A stretch of 64,000 nucleotides of DNA from Filimonas sp. (GCA_017306865.1 JAFKHH010000020.1:1-64000); one strand, 5' to 3'. Positions 24,832 to 33,312 are shown, numbered from the stretch's first letter. Notes: generated from the sequence alone by a model not told the origin. A program made the numbers and translations.

Positions 24832-25593
24832 ATGCGTGTATATATCGAAAAAATGAAACCCGGCGCACAGTCGAATATTAACCTCTACACAGCGATAGAA
24901 GGCTTTATACAAATGGGATTTGAAGTAATTATGGTAAACTCATTTCGTGAGGTGAACAAGCATGATACAGATTCGGTCGTATTAGGTTCTATCAATTTTG
25001 TGCGCACTGTTTTGCTCGACAGAGGACAGCCCTATCCAACTGCATTTGATTACCCGGATGAGCTTACGGCCTACCTGGGCCGCGACTTGTGGGTATCATC
25101 CGTAAACAAGGTAAAGGCTGACGAAGCAATGCGAAATGTATTTATAAAGCCCAGAGGCTATTCTAAAAAATTCACAGGCAGGCTGGTCCAATCAGATGCA
25201 GACTTTGCAGACATATATAATCCTTTTGCAGATACCCCGGTATGGGTTTCTGAACGTATAGATTTTATAACTGAGTGGCGCGTATTTGTTCGCTATGGTA
25301 AAATATTAGGCGTTCGTTACTACAAAGGAGACTGGCGCAAAACGTTTGATGCGAAAGTCATAGAGCAAGCTGTGGCAGATTTTCATTCTGCACCCAATGG
25401 CTATGCAATCGACTTTGGCGTTACCAAAAATAGTGATACATTATTGGTGGAAGCCAATGATGGTTACAGCCTGGGTTGCTATGGACTAAATGCAATAGAT
25501 TATGCAAAGCTCTTGTCTGCCCGCTGGGCACAGTTGTCAGAAACTGCTGACCTGTGTGATTTTGACAGGGTTCGCCTGGTGGCTAGTATTTAA
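24832..25593 (+). CDS. ATP-grasp domain protein, R2K-like
   Basis: 253 aa from ATG 24832; a TTG-initiated frame from 24778 adds 18 unlikely residues. ATP-grasp features are seen in order: FIKPRGYSKKFTGRLV (nucleotide-binding Lys), PVWVSERIDFITEWRVFVR, GVRYYKGDW, and the metal-binding C-terminal YAIDFGVTKNSDTLLVEAND. The E-x-R-x-F-V and Y-K-G-D signatures suggest the R2K subgroup. ATP-grasp enzymes join a carboxylate to an amine or thiol through an acyl-phosphate; R2K substrates are unknown, with peptides or nucleotides proposed. The neighbours are small ORFs upstream and an AAA+ ATPase downstream. Confidence 0.75.
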   Translation: MRVYIEKMKPGAQSNINLYTAIEGFIQMGFEVIMVNSFREVNKHDTDSVVLGSINFVRTVLLDRGQPYPTAFDYPDELTAYLGRDLWVSSVNKVKADEAMRNVFIKPRGYSKKFTGRLVQSDADFADIYNPFADTPVWVSERIDFITEWRVFVRYGKILGVRYYKGDWRKTFDAKVIEQAVADFHSAPNGYAIDFGVTKNSDTLLVEANDGYSLGCYGLNAIDYAKLLSARWAQLSETADLCDFDRVRLVASI

Positions 25594-25702
25594 AGTATGT
25601 AATGTTTATAAAGTATATAAAGTTGAAAAGACCTTATATGCTTTATAAACCCTATGTACTATATAAAACTGTATAAACTTTTAAAAATGAAAACTTACGT
25701 AA

Positions 25703-25755
25703 TGAAATAGTTGCCGCACTTAAACATAAGTGCAATCATATTTTTAACTATTTCA
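25703..25755 (+). promoter_or_regulatory. Two-tier stem-loop in the leader of the AAA+ gene
   Basis: An outer perfect 10-bp stem, TGAAATAGTT (25703-25712) with AACTATTTCA (25746-25755), encloses an inner 7-bp stem, GCACTTA (25716-25722) with TAAGTGC (25727-25733). The structure ends 8 bases before ATG 25764. A 7-codon frame (ATG 25687) ends in TAG inside the outer left arm. It could regulate translation of the ATPase. Confidence 0.55.
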
Positions 25756-25763
25756 ATAATAAG

Positions 25764-26837
25764 ATGGACAAGACTTTAAATGAGATATTAACAGGAACCG
25801 GAAATATCTATGATGACGGCTACCTGTCAACCAAAAATCTATTTCTGAACTGCTTTAATCAACTGCCCCATGTAATGTATATCAGCGCAATTGATGGCGA
25901 AAAAGCATTCAACATATTTAAAGAACAATATAAAAACCAGATCAGAAGTGTTCACGAAGAGCGCTATTATAAAGCAATCAAGCGGAAAGGAGGGTTTAAT
26001 AAAGCATTGATCATTCTTTCTACTAATTGCATCCTGGAATTTGATGATGATTGTTGCGAAATTTTGCATGATGGAAGTGATGCTGTATTTATAGATACAT
26101 TAAGAGCAGAAATAGCAAAAATAAAACAACCGCAACGTCGTCAGCCGTTTGAAATAAACCTGATCATTCATTCGCGGGGATCGTTTGACCTGAAGGCAAT
26201 GGAAGTAAAGAAGACGAACCTTAACCTGGATTTGTATTATGAAGATGACTTTAAGCCAGTTGATGAAGTGATCAGGAAACAACTAAGTAAGAAAAATAAT
26301 AAAGGTATTGTACTGTTGCATGGATTACCCGGCACAGGCAAGACTACTTACTTACGTTACCTGATCGGCAGAATTAAGAAGCGTGTTTTATTTCTTTCTC
26401 CCGATGCCGCTTCACATTTAATGGCCCCGGAGTTTATGCAGCTACTTATTGATAACCCTAATACGGTTATTGTAATTGAAGATGCAGAGAACGTAATTAT
26501 GGACAGGCGAATGAATAATAGCTCATCCGTTTCTAACCTGTTGAATATATCAGATGGACTGTTGGCAGATTTTCTGAACGTGCAATTGATCTGTACTTTC
26601 AATAGTGCATTGTCGACCATTGATAGTGCATTGCTACGTGAGGGACGACTAATTGCGCAATATGAATTCGGAAAACTAAGCGCTGAAAAAGCGCAACGCC
26701 TGAGTGATAAACTTGGGTATGACAGGCTGATCGCAAATCCAATGACTATCGCAGAAATTACCAACCAGCAAGAAAAGGTGGTTGTAAAACGTGCAAGACC
26801 TGTATTAGGGTTCAGACGCGAAGCAATAGTTGCATAA
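25764..26837 (+). CDS. AAA+ family ATPase
   Basis: 357 aa. The N-terminal 165 residues are not recognised. The AAA+ module follows: Walker A GLPGTGKTT (187-195), Walker B VIVIEDAE (235-242), sensor-1 TFN (278-280) and a downstream DSALLREGRL segment with the likely Arg finger. The build resembles Bcs1/spastin-type remodelling ATPases. No membrane segment. The gene follows the ATP-grasp gene by 170 bases, with the stem-loop leader between. It is flanked on both sides by TTTATAAAG-type repeats, so it may be a separately acquired unit. Target unknown. Confidence 0.85.
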   Translation: MDKTLNEILTGTGNIYDDGYLSTKNLFLNCFNQLPHVMYISAIDGEKAFNIFKEQYKNQIRSVHEERYYKAIKRKGGFNKALIILSTNCILEFDDDCCEILHDGSDAVFIDTLRAEIAKIKQPQRRQPFEINLIIHSRGSFDLKAMEVKKTNLNLDLYYEDDFKPVDEVIRKQLSKKNNKGIVLLHGLPGTGKTTYLRYLIGRIKKRVLFLSPDAASHLMAPEFMQLLIDNPNTVIVIEDAENVIMDRRMNNSSSVSNLLNISDGLLADFLNVQLICTFNSALSTIDSALLREGRLIAQYEFGKLSAEKAQRLSDKLGYDRLIANPMTIAEITNQQEKVVVKRARPVLGFRREAIVA

Positions 26838-26853
26838 GGGAGAGGTTTATAAT

Positions 26854-26940
26854 GTATATAGGGTTTATAAAGATTGAAATTTACTAGCTAACCGGCTATC
26901 CGGTAACCTGCAACTAACTGTCTTTATAAACCCTATATAC
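26854..26940. repeat. 19-bp perfect inverted repeat after the AAA+ gene
   Basis: GTATATAGGGTTTATAAAG (26854-26872) pairs perfectly with CTTTATAAACCCTATATAC (26922-26940). The interior holds a second small palindrome (ACCGGCTATCCGGT, 26890-26903). Related words (TTTATAAAGTATATAAAG, CTTTATAAACCCTATG) occur before the AAA+ gene at 25604-25660. Located between convergent genes. Confidence 0.75.
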
Positions 26941-26950
26941 TTTACAAACT

Positions 26951-27391
26951 TTACATACTCTCTAAGCTCAACTTCTTCACCGCTGCCTCTGGCACACTCG
27001 CTTTCTTTTTAGCGGTATAATCGAAACACATCATACCTGTTTTAGCCTTACCGGCAATCTTATTTCCTTCCGGGTTAACCAGCTCTATGAGATAGAAAAG
27101 ATCAAAACCTAATTTATCAAAGCCGGTTGCAGCTACAGCTATTTTTATCACATCACCATGGCTTAACTCATGTTTATACTCCACTGCCGAGTCTGCCATA
27201 ATTAATCCTGTTCCTTCAAATGATAACTCTGTATAGCCATAATGTTGCAGGAACTGCTGGCGAGCCTCATGTATCAACGCCAAAAAAGTATCGTTGCCCA
27301 CATGCCCCCCATAGTTCAGGTCTGTGATACGAATAGAAAGCGTTGTAGAAAAAGGAAAAGTATCAGGCAAGTTCAGTTTAATGCGATCCAT
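26951..27391 (-). CDS. Acyl-CoA thioesterase, hotdog fold (4HBT/FadM-like)
   Basis: 146 aa. The 4HBT pattern is visible as RITDLNYGGHVGNDTFLALIHEAR: Asp-x-Asn-x-Gly-Gly-His-Val takes the place of the usual D-x-(N/D)-x-x-x-H-V, with an active-site Glu/His helix following. The central strand VEYKHELSHGDVIKI also fits. Such enzymes hydrolyse acyl-CoA thioesters; the substrate is unknown. It is upstream of no gene on its strand and ends near the AAA+ flanking palindrome. The rdgB gene lies 75 bases upstream on the same strand, separated by a word-repeat palindrome. Confidence 0.88.
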   Translation of the reverse strand: MDRIKLNLPDTFPFSTTLSIRITDLNYGGHVGNDTFLALIHEARQQFLQHYGYTELSFEGTGLIMADSAVEYKHELSHGDVIKIAVAATGFDKLGFDLFYLIELVNPEGNKIAGKAKTGMMCFDYTAKKKASVPEAAVKKLSLESM

Positions 27392-27399
27392 TGATGAAA

Positions 27400-27474
27400 T
27401 TTAAGATTTGAAATTTGATATTTGAAATGAGCATTAGTCTTTAAGAGTAATCTCAAATCTCAAATCTCAAATTG
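27400..27474. repeat. Iterated-word palindrome (CAAATCT/AGATTTG type)
   Basis: The left arm from 27400 repeats AGATTTGAAATTTGATATTT. The right arm (27452-27474) is CTCAAATCTCAAATCTCAAA and onward. It overlaps the rdgB stop codon. The same word family forms the long palindrome at 54312-54411. Confidence 0.6.
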
Positions 27475-28045
27475 ATTCTTTTAAAAACGCCAACAGCTTA
27501 TCCATAGCCTTTCTGCGATGGCTGTATTTGTTCTTTTCTTCCATTGTCATTTCTGCAAAAGTCTTATCACTTCCCTCCGGCACAAATACCGGGTCATAGC
27601 CAAAACCTTTCCCACCCTTCTGCTCAGAAATGATGTGACCTTTGCAAATACCTTCAAATAGATATTCTTTATTATTCCAGATCAGCGAAATAACTGTTCT
27701 GAACTGCGCACTACGATCTGTGTCTCCTGCAAGATTCACAAGCAGTTTGTCAATATTTGCCTGGAAATCCCGGCCCTCTCCTGCATAGCGTGCGCTCTTA
27801 ACGCCTGGCTCACCATTTAGTGAAAACACTTCCAAGCCAGTGTCTTCGCTAAAACAGTTTTGCTGTGTCATTTTATGAATAGTAGATGACTTTTCTGTGG
27901 CGTTTGCCTCCAGTGTATCGTGTGGCTCTGGTATATCTATATCAATGCCCGCATCCTTTAAAGTAACAATGTCAATGCCATTCGTTACCACACTCTTTAT
28001 CTCGTCTACCTTGTGTTGATTGTTCGTTGCAAAAATCAGTATCAT
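27467..28045 (-). CDS. rdgB: Non-canonical purine NTP pyrophosphatase (RdgB/HAM1)
   Basis: 192 aa. Family motifs: FATNNQHKVDEIK at 4-16, the ITPA signature SEDTGLEVFSLNGEPGVKSARYAG, GFGYDPVFVPEGSDKTFAEM, and the C-terminal SHRRKAM. The enzyme hydrolyses dITP, XTP and ITP to the monophosphates, keeping deaminated purines out of nucleic acids. Starts 13 bases after the stop of the upstream 212-aa gene, so the two are co-transcribed. Motifs are complete. Confidence 0.96.
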   Translation of the reverse strand: MILIFATNNQHKVDEIKSVVTNGIDIVTLKDAGIDIDIPEPHDTLEANATEKSSTIHKMTQQNCFSEDTGLEVFSLNGEPGVKSARYAGEGRDFQANIDKLLVNLAGDTDRSAQFRTVISLIWNNKEYLFEGICKGHIISEQKGGKGFGYDPVFVPEGSDKTFAEMTMEEKNKYSHRRKAMDKLLAFLKESI

Positions 28046-28058
28046 ATCCTTGTTGGTT

Positions 28059-28697
28059 CTAAGAAAGAAATATTTGTTTCAGGCAAAGCCACAACTTGCT
28101 TTTTTCCAGTTTAGCTTCCTGCGTGGCCCCGGTCATAGCAGATAAGTCCGCTGCTGATAAAAAAGTACAATTATCATAAGACTGTATCTGGTACATAGGG
28201 AATGTAAGTGGCAACTGTACGCTTTGCGTAGTTACGTTAAACAACAGGCAATAACGCACCTGTGTTAGCGATTTTATTTCCCGGTAAGTGTAAGGGCGCT
28301 GCAAATGATTAATGATCGCAACATCACCCAGGTTTAGCTTACATGCTGCCAGTATGGAACTTAGCAATTGTAAATGTTCATCGGGCAGGTAAACATTATT
28401 GTTATCTTGTACCAGTATAGCAATACCTTTCGCATTATCACCCAGGAACCATTTTTCCCCGTTGGCAGGCAGTCCCTTTTGCGTGTTTACAAGTGGTGCA
28501 GCAGTCTCTGTTTCCTGTTCAGAAGGTTGGGGTATTGCGGGTGTTACAGGCGCCTGCACGGTTGTTTTTTCTACCGGTGCAGTCTCCTTCCTTACTCCCT
28601 CATCCTTTATTTTAATATCATCTAAAGCTATTAGCGTATCTTTGTATAAAGCCGCAATAACTGTTTCTGAGAGACGTATGTTATTCAAATCAGACAT
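28059..28697 (-). CDS. Conserved protein of unknown function
   Basis: 212 aa, no signal peptide or membrane segment. Residues about 35-75 are a Pro/Thr/Glu-rich linker (VEKTTVQAPVTPAIPQPSEQ), which separates a short N-terminal segment from a globular C-terminal domain (FLGDNAKGIAILVQDNNNVYLPDEHLQLLSSILAA, truncated here). The second domain resembles small alpha/beta proteins, but I cannot place it. It is the first gene of a unit with rdgB, 13 bases apart. Divergent from ilvE. Confidence 0.75.
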   Translation of the reverse strand: MSDLNNIRLSETVIAALYKDTLIALDDIKIKDEGVRKETAPVEKTTVQAPVTPAIPQPSEQETETAAPLVNTQKGLPANGEKWFLGDNAKGIAILVQDNNNVYLPDEHLQLLSSILAACKLNLGDVAIINHLQRPYTYREIKSLTQVRYCLLFNVTTQSVQLPLTFPMYQIQSYDNCTFLSAADLSAMTGATQEAKLEKSKLWLCLKQIFLS

Positions 28698-28765
28698 GAA
28701 ATAATAATATTAACGGTTGTTAGCTTTTTAGAATTTTTAGTTTATTTGCAGCAAATTTAGTGTTT

Positions 28766-29830
28766 ATGATAGACGCAATAGAAATACCAGTAACAAGAGT
28801 AAAAGAAAGTAAATTAAAAACACTGGCTCTTGAAAATCTGCCTTTCGGTAAATACTTCACAGATCACATGCTGGAAGCAGAATACGCCGATGGTGAGTGG
28901 AAATCAGTAGAAATTAAGCCGTATCAGCCATTAGAGCTGGATCCTTCCCTGGCGGCGCTCCATTATGGACAGGCCATTTTTGAAGGTATTAAAGCCTATA
29001 AAGATGCTGAAGGCAATGCTTTTGTGTTTCGCCCTTACGACAATTTCCGCCGCTTCAATAAGTCGGCTGAGCGTATGAACATGCCAACTGTGCCTGAAGA
29101 TATTTTTATCGAAGGTATGCGTCAACTCATTGAACTGGATAGCAACTGGATCCCTAGCATTAAAGAACATTCCCTGTATATCAGGCCATTTATGTTCTCT
29201 ACAGATACCATGCTGGGTGTAAGACCATCTGAAACATATAAATTCCTCATCATATTAAGCCCTACCGGTCCATATTTCGCAACACCAATGAAAATAGCTG
29301 TTGAAGAACAGTACACACGTGCAGCAGCGGGTGGTGTAGGTTTTTCAAAAAATGCCGGTAACTACGGTGGAAGCATGTTGGCTGCTACAGTGGCAAAACA
29401 AAAAGGATATGACCAGGTGCTATGGACAGACGCTGTAGAGCACAAATGGTTACAGGAAGTGGGTATGATGAATGTATTCTTTGTTATTGATAACAAAGTA
29501 ATTACGCCATCTCTTGAAGAAGGGACCATCCTTGCCGGTGTTACCCGCGATAGCGTTATCAAAGTGCTGAAAGAGCTGGGTTATACGGTAGAAGAGCGTA
29601 AGATCAATATAGACGAGCTGACGGAAGCCTACAAAAAAGGCACTTTCCAGGAAGCTTTCGGTACAGGCACTGCTGCTACCATTGCCCTTATTAAAGAGCT
29701 GAAATACAAAGACCTGGTAATGCAGTTTGATGTAGATAACGTAGAGCTGGCTCCACGCGTAAAACAACACCTGACCGATATCCGCGATGGTAAAATTGCA
29801 GATAAATACGAGTGGTTATTCAAAATATAG
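28766..29830 (+). CDS. ilvE: Branched-chain amino-acid aminotransferase
   Basis: 354 aa from ATG 28766, two codons inside a GTG-initiated frame. Motifs: LHYGQAIFEGIKAYKD, the PLP lysine in GFSKNAGNYGGSM, EVGMMNVFFV, and ITPSLEEGTILAGVTRDSVI. This is the BCAT-like fold type IV enzyme of about 350 residues found in eukaryotes and many Bacteroidota, longer than E. coli IlvE. It interconverts Leu, Ile and Val with their 2-oxo acids. Single gene, followed by a hairpin. Confidence 0.95.
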   Translation: MIDAIEIPVTRVKESKLKTLALENLPFGKYFTDHMLEAEYADGEWKSVEIKPYQPLELDPSLAALHYGQAIFEGIKAYKDAEGNAFVFRPYDNFRRFNKSAERMNMPTVPEDIFIEGMRQLIELDSNWIPSIKEHSLYIRPFMFSTDTMLGVRPSETYKFLIILSPTGPYFATPMKIAVEEQYTRAAAGGVGFSKNAGNYGGSMLAATVAKQKGYDQVLWTDAVEHKWLQEVGMMNVFFVIDNKVITPSLEEGTILAGVTRDSVIKVLKELGYTVEERKINIDELTEAYKKGTFQEAFGTGTAATIALIKELKYKDLVMQFDVDNVELAPRVKQHLTDIRDGKIADKYEWLFKI

Positions 29831-29831
29831 G

Positions 29832-29866
29832 CTTCTCCCATGGCTTGATTATAAGCCAGTTAGAAG
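29832..29866 (+). terminator. Two-part hairpin after ilvE
   Basis: TGGCTT (29841-29846) pairs with AAGCCA (29853-29858), enclosed by CTTCT (29832-29836) with AGAAG (29862-29866). A T-run is present only some 15 bases later, so termination strength is doubtful. Confidence 0.4.
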
Positions 29867-29903
29867 GGTTGAAGATTAATTTTTGAATTTGGATTTTGAT
29901 TTT

Positions 29904-29935
29904 TTTGGAATTTACTAATATCACAGTTACCTTTG
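29904..29935 (+). promoter_or_regulatory. Promoter of the rpsL-rpsG operon
   Basis: TTTG (29904-29907), 20 bases, then TACCTTTG (29928-29935): a full match to the Bacteroidota consensus, 28 bases before the rpsL ATG. Confidence 0.75.
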
Positions 29936-29963
29936 CCGTCCGAAATTTTAAACGGTTTTTAGA

Positions 29964-30344
29964 ATGCCTACAATACAACAATTAGTTAGAAAAGGTCGTG
30001 AGATCATCAGGGCAAAAAGCAAGTCAAGAGCTTTGGATGCATGTCCTCAGCGTCGTGGCGTATGTACGAGAGTGTACACTACAACTCCTAAAAAGCCAAA
30101 CTCAGCTTTGCGTAAAGTAGCAAAAGTTCGTTTGACTAATAAAGTAGAAGTTATCGCTTACATCCCAGGTGAAGGTCACAACCTGCAAGAGCACTCTATA
30201 GTGCTGATCCGCGGTGGTCGTGTGAAAGATTTACCGGGTGTACGTTATCATATCGTTCGTGGTAGCTTGGATACTGCGGGTGTAAAAGATCGTAAGAAGA
30301 GCCGTTCTAAATACGGTACGAAGAAAGAGAAACCGAAAAAATAG
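29964..30344 (+). CDS. rpsL: 30S ribosomal protein S12
   Basis: 126 aa, the usual length. It begins [13 protein letters not shown] and carries the conserved decoding-centre loops [18 protein letters not shown], with the streptomycin-associated Lys (KKPNSA), and [27 protein letters not shown]. Wild-type residues appear at the classic resistance sites. First gene of a two-gene operon with rpsG, 71 bases apart. The spacer holds a GGCTGA/TCAGCC stem (30359-30364 with 30390-30395). Confidence 0.99.
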   Translation: MPTIQQLVRKGREIIRAKSKSRALDACPQRRGVCTRVYTTTPKKPNSALRKVAKVRLTNKVEVIAYIPGEGHNLQEHSIVLIRGGRVKDLPGVRYHIVRGSLDTAGVKDRKKSRSKYGTKKEKPKK

Positions 30345-30415
30345 TATTTAATCCATAAGGCTGAGTAAAGTTTTAATTCTTGAAGAAAATCAGCCCTAGT
30401 TAAAAATTAGCAATC

Positions 30416-30883
30416 ATGCGTAAAGCACAAGCAAAGAAACTTCCATTAGCACCAGACGGTCGCTTTAACGATAAATTGGTTACACGTTTTGTAAACAACC
30501 TGATGTGGGATGGTAACAAAAGTGCAGCTATCAATATCTTCTATACAGCAGTTGACAAAGTGAGCAAAATCACAGGTGAAGACGGATATGAAGTATGGAA
30601 AAAAGCATTGTCTAACGTAACTCCTGGTGTTGAAGTACGTAGCCGCCGTATCGGTGGTGCTACTTTCCAGATCCCTACAGAAGTTCGCCCTGATCGTAAA
30701 ATCTCTTTGAGCATGAAGTGGATGATCCGCTACAGCCGCGAAAGAAACGGTCGTACAATGGCAGACAAACTGGCTAACGAAATCGTAGCAGCAAGCAAGG
30801 GTGAAGGTGGAGCTTTCAAAAAGAAAGAAGATACACACCGTATGGCTGAAGCGAACAAGGCATTCTCGCACTTCCGCATCTAA
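30416..30883 (+). CDS. rpsG: 30S ribosomal protein S7
   Basis: 155 aa. Typical S7 sequence: [20 protein letters not shown], then [35 protein letters not shown] and AFSHFRI at the C-terminus. It nucleates the 30S head. A strong terminator follows at 30911, so fusA, which usually comes next in the str operon, is transcribed separately 4.1 kb downstream. Confidence 0.99.
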   Translation: MRKAQAKKLPLAPDGRFNDKLVTRFVNNLMWDGNKSAAINIFYTAVDKVSKITGEDGYEVWKKALSNVTPGVEVRSRRIGGATFQIPTEVRPDRKISLSMKWMIRYSRERNGRTMADKLANEIVAASKGEGGAFKKKEDTHRMAEANKAFSHFRI

Positions 30884-30910
30884 CGGTATCAAACCTTTAT
30901 ATATTTTTAA

Positions 30911-30940
30911 AAAACGTCCTGTTTACAGGGCGTTTTTTTT
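30911..30940 (+). terminator. Intrinsic terminator of rpsL-rpsG
   Basis: AAAACGTCCTG (30911-30921) pairs with CAGGGCGTTTT (30926-30936), including one G-U, and is followed by TTTT. Confidence 0.85.
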
Positions 30941-31040
30941 ATTTTAGCACTACCCTGCACAAAAAAAAACTTCTGATCCACTCTTTCATCTTACCGGGGG
31001 TGGAAAATGATATTTGTGCCAGGGTCAGCAGACAGCATAT

Positions 31041-31742
31041 ATGATAAAAGTATTGTTAGTAGAAGACGAAGCAAGTGTGGCATCTTTTGTAAACCGCAGC
31101 CTTACGGAAGCAGGGTATGAGGTATCTATTGCAATGGATGGCGATACGGGGTGGCAAATGATTGCCGGCTATCCCTTCGACGTAATACTTTTAGATGTAA
31201 TGCTGCCGGGCATTAATGGGTTAGACCTTTGTCGCAAGATCCGTGCGGCAAAATACACAACACCAGTATTAATGCTTACCGCATTGGGCTCTACAGAAAA
31301 CATTGTTACCGGACTTGACAGCGGGGCTGATGATTACCTGGTAAAGCCATTTAAAATTGCGGAACTACTGGCACGCCTGCGCTCCCTTGCACGCAGGAAC
31401 CATAAAGCCGTGGAAGAAGAGGGCGGCTTACATATAGCCGATCTCAAAATAGATGTACAAGCCAAGACTGTAACACGTGCAGGCAAGCCCGTATCTCTTA
31501 CGGCTACCGAATACCGGTTGCTGGAGTACATGGTACGCAATGCGAAACGGGTACTGTCGCGCATGGACATACTGGAACAGGTATGGGGAGTTGATTTTAA
31601 TATGGGGACGAATGTGGTAGATGTGTATGTCAACTATTTGCGAAAAAAAATAGATAAAGGAAATCCTGTAAAACTCATTCACACTGCCATAGGAATGGGT
31701 TATATCATAAAAGAAGCCTACGAGGATGAAAATTCAAATTAA
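31041..31742 (+). CDS. OmpR/PhoB-family response regulator
   Basis: 233 aa from ATG 31041; the GTG frame from 31014 is less likely. The receiver domain has acidic residues VEDE at 7-10, phospho-acceptor Asp52 (VILLDVMLPG) and Lys102 region DDYLVKPF. The C-terminal winged helix spans about 130-230 (SLTATEYRLLEYMVRN, and NVVDVYVNYLRKKID). It overlaps the kinase gene by 17 bases. OmpR-type regulators bind direct repeats 10-11 bases apart; such an array lies at 33240-33305, upstream of the next genes. That link is inference. Confidence 0.95.
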   Translation: MIKVLLVEDEASVASFVNRSLTEAGYEVSIAMDGDTGWQMIAGYPFDVILLDVMLPGINGLDLCRKIRAAKYTTPVLMLTALGSTENIVTGLDSGADDYLVKPFKIAELLARLRSLARRNHKAVEEEGGLHIADLKIDVQAKTVTRAGKPVSLTATEYRLLEYMVRNAKRVLSRMDILEQVWGVDFNMGTNVVDVYVNYLRKKIDKGNPVKLIHTAIGMGYIIKEAYEDENSN

Positions 31743-33099
31743 GATTGCGCTGTTGTTTACTTCATTGATTGCCGTATTCGTCATTTTACTAAGTGGCTTT
31801 GTCTACTATTTTGCCGACAGAAATTATTTCCAGGATTTTTTTAAGCGGCTGGAGATCCGCGCGGTCATTGCAGCAAAAGCAAACCTGGAGGCGGACGAAA
31901 ACAATGTTTCCATCTATAATGAAATACGCCGGGAACACCTGGAGAAATTGCCTTATGAGAAAGAATATATATTCAAAATAGATGGTAGCGGAGATATACA
32001 AGATACCTTGAAGGCCTTGTCCCTGCCAGCATCCTTCCTTACGGAAACACTGGCAAAAAAAGAAAGTCTTTATCGCCATAATAGTGTATTCTACCTGGGG
32101 TTTCTCTATACCGTAAACCGCCAGAATTACCTTATCGTAATGTCGGCTAAGAACGAATTCGGTATTGAATACATGAAAAATCTGAGAAGTGTACTCATCA
32201 TAGGGGCGCCATTGTGCATTATTTTGGCATTAAGCATCAGTCTCCTTTTCTCCCGTAATATATTGCGTCCCGTTCGGAAAATCACAGAACGCGCGAAAGA
32301 CATCAGTTCCAAAAATCTCCATCTCAGGCTGGAAGTAAAGGATGGCAGTGATGAACTGGGGGAGCTGGCACTTACCTTCAACAATATGCTAGACCGCCTG
32401 GAAACCTCTTTTGAAGTCCAGAACAACTTTGTCAGCAATGCCTCACATGAGTTGAGAACGCCGCTTACAACCATTATGGGGGAAGCAGAGTGGGCGTTAG
32501 GCAAAAGCCGGGATGAGGAAGACTATAAAAAAACATTGGCTGTAATAGCCCGCCAGGCAGACCGACTGGACCATATTACCAAAAACCTGCTGCATCTTGC
32601 CCAAACCGGGTTTGACGGAAAAACACAGGACTTTAAAAAGATCCGCATCGACGAATTGCTGCTGGAAGTACAACGGAGCGTTGTTGACTTTCATCCTGAA
32701 AGCATCATTGAATTAGACTTTTCCCTTCTGCCCGAAGATGAAGAGAAATTGTACGTTATGGGCAATAGCCAATTGTTGCAACTGGCCTTTAGCAATATTA
32801 TTCTCAACGGTTGTAAATACTCCAACTACAAACCGGTAAGAGTTGCATTGGCATCTGCGAACGAAACAACGATTATACTAATAGAGGACAAAGGCATTGG
32901 CATACCATCAAACGAATTGAAATACATTTTTGCCCCCTTCTTCCGGGCATCTAATACAGGCGCATATAAAGGTTACGGCATTGGCCTGCCATTGACACAG
33001 AATATACTGCGCATGCACGGCGGCTCCATTACCGTTAATTCTTCCGTACAGAAAGGCACAGTTGTAATGGTGAAACTGCCTATTGCCAACCTGGATTAA
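31726..33099 (+). CDS. Sensor histidine kinase with HAMP domain
   Basis: 457 aa. Transmembrane helices at about 7-29 and 155-176 bound a periplasmic region of about 125 residues. HAMP follows (177-230, with RNILRPVRKITERAKDIS). The HisKA H-box is NASHELRTPLTTI with His241. The HATPase domain has N-box LAFSNIILNGCKYS, G1 EDKGIGIP and G2 GYGIGLPLTQNI. The gene overlaps the response regulator. The signal is unknown. Together they occupy the gap between rpsG and fusA. Confidence 0.95.
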   Translation: MKIQIKIALLFTSLIAVFVILLSGFVYYFADRNYFQDFFKRLEIRAVIAAKANLEADENNVSIYNEIRREHLEKLPYEKEYIFKIDGSGDIQDTLKALSLPASFLTETLAKKESLYRHNSVFYLGFLYTVNRQNYLIVMSAKNEFGIEYMKNLRSVLIIGAPLCIILALSISLLFSRNILRPVRKITERAKDISSKNLHLRLEVKDGSDELGELALTFNNMLDRLETSFEVQNNFVSNASHELRTPLTTIMGEAEWALGKSRDEEDYKKTLAVIARQADRLDHITKNLLHLAQTGFDGKTQDFKKIRIDELLLEVQRSVVDFHPESIIELDFSLLPEDEEKLYVMGNSQLLQLAFSNIILNGCKYSNYKPVRVALASANETTIILIEDKGIGIPSNELKYIFAPFFRASNTGAYKGYGIGLPLTQNILRMHGGSITVNSSVQKGTVVMVKLPIANLD

Positions 33100-33124
33100 T
33101 GCCTAATACCAGGTGCTATATACG

Positions 33125-33184
33125 GATATTCCATATCTATAAGAGCATAACGTTATTTACCTTTTAAGTGAGATATGGAATATC
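33125..33184. repeat. 14-bp perfect inverted repeat after the kinase gene
   Basis: GATATTCCATATCT (33125-33138) pairs with AGATATGGAATATC (33171-33184) across 32 bases. No T-run follows. It could be a weak terminator or an operator. Confidence 0.55.
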
Positions 33185-33239
33185 TTTTAGCATGTAAATG
33201 GCTAATTCAACGGTCTTTATTCAATATTCCTTGTTCGAT

Positions 33240-33305
33240 ATTCTAATCCTATTCTAATCTACTTCTCATTGCATTCTAATTGCACTCTTATACCGCTCCA
33301 ATGAG
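33240..33305 (+). promoter_or_regulatory. 11-bp phased array of six direct repeats (candidate operator)
   Basis: Units start every 11 bases: 33240 ATTCTAATCCT, 33251 ATTCTAATCTA, 33262 CTTCTCATTGC, 33273 ATTCTAATTGC, 33284 ACTCTTATACC, 33295 GCTCCAATGAG. The shared core is NYTCYNAT. The array ends 7 bases before a TAGTTTTG element and covers the position where the upstream promoter half would lie. The OmpR-type regulator encoded 1.5 kb upstream is the obvious candidate binder. Confidence 0.6.
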
Positions 33306-33312
33306 GCGGCAA

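Noticed and set aside
31009-31016. GATATTTG as the promoter of the OmpR-type regulator
   Set aside because: One base off the consensus, with no upstream half; too weak to list as a feature.
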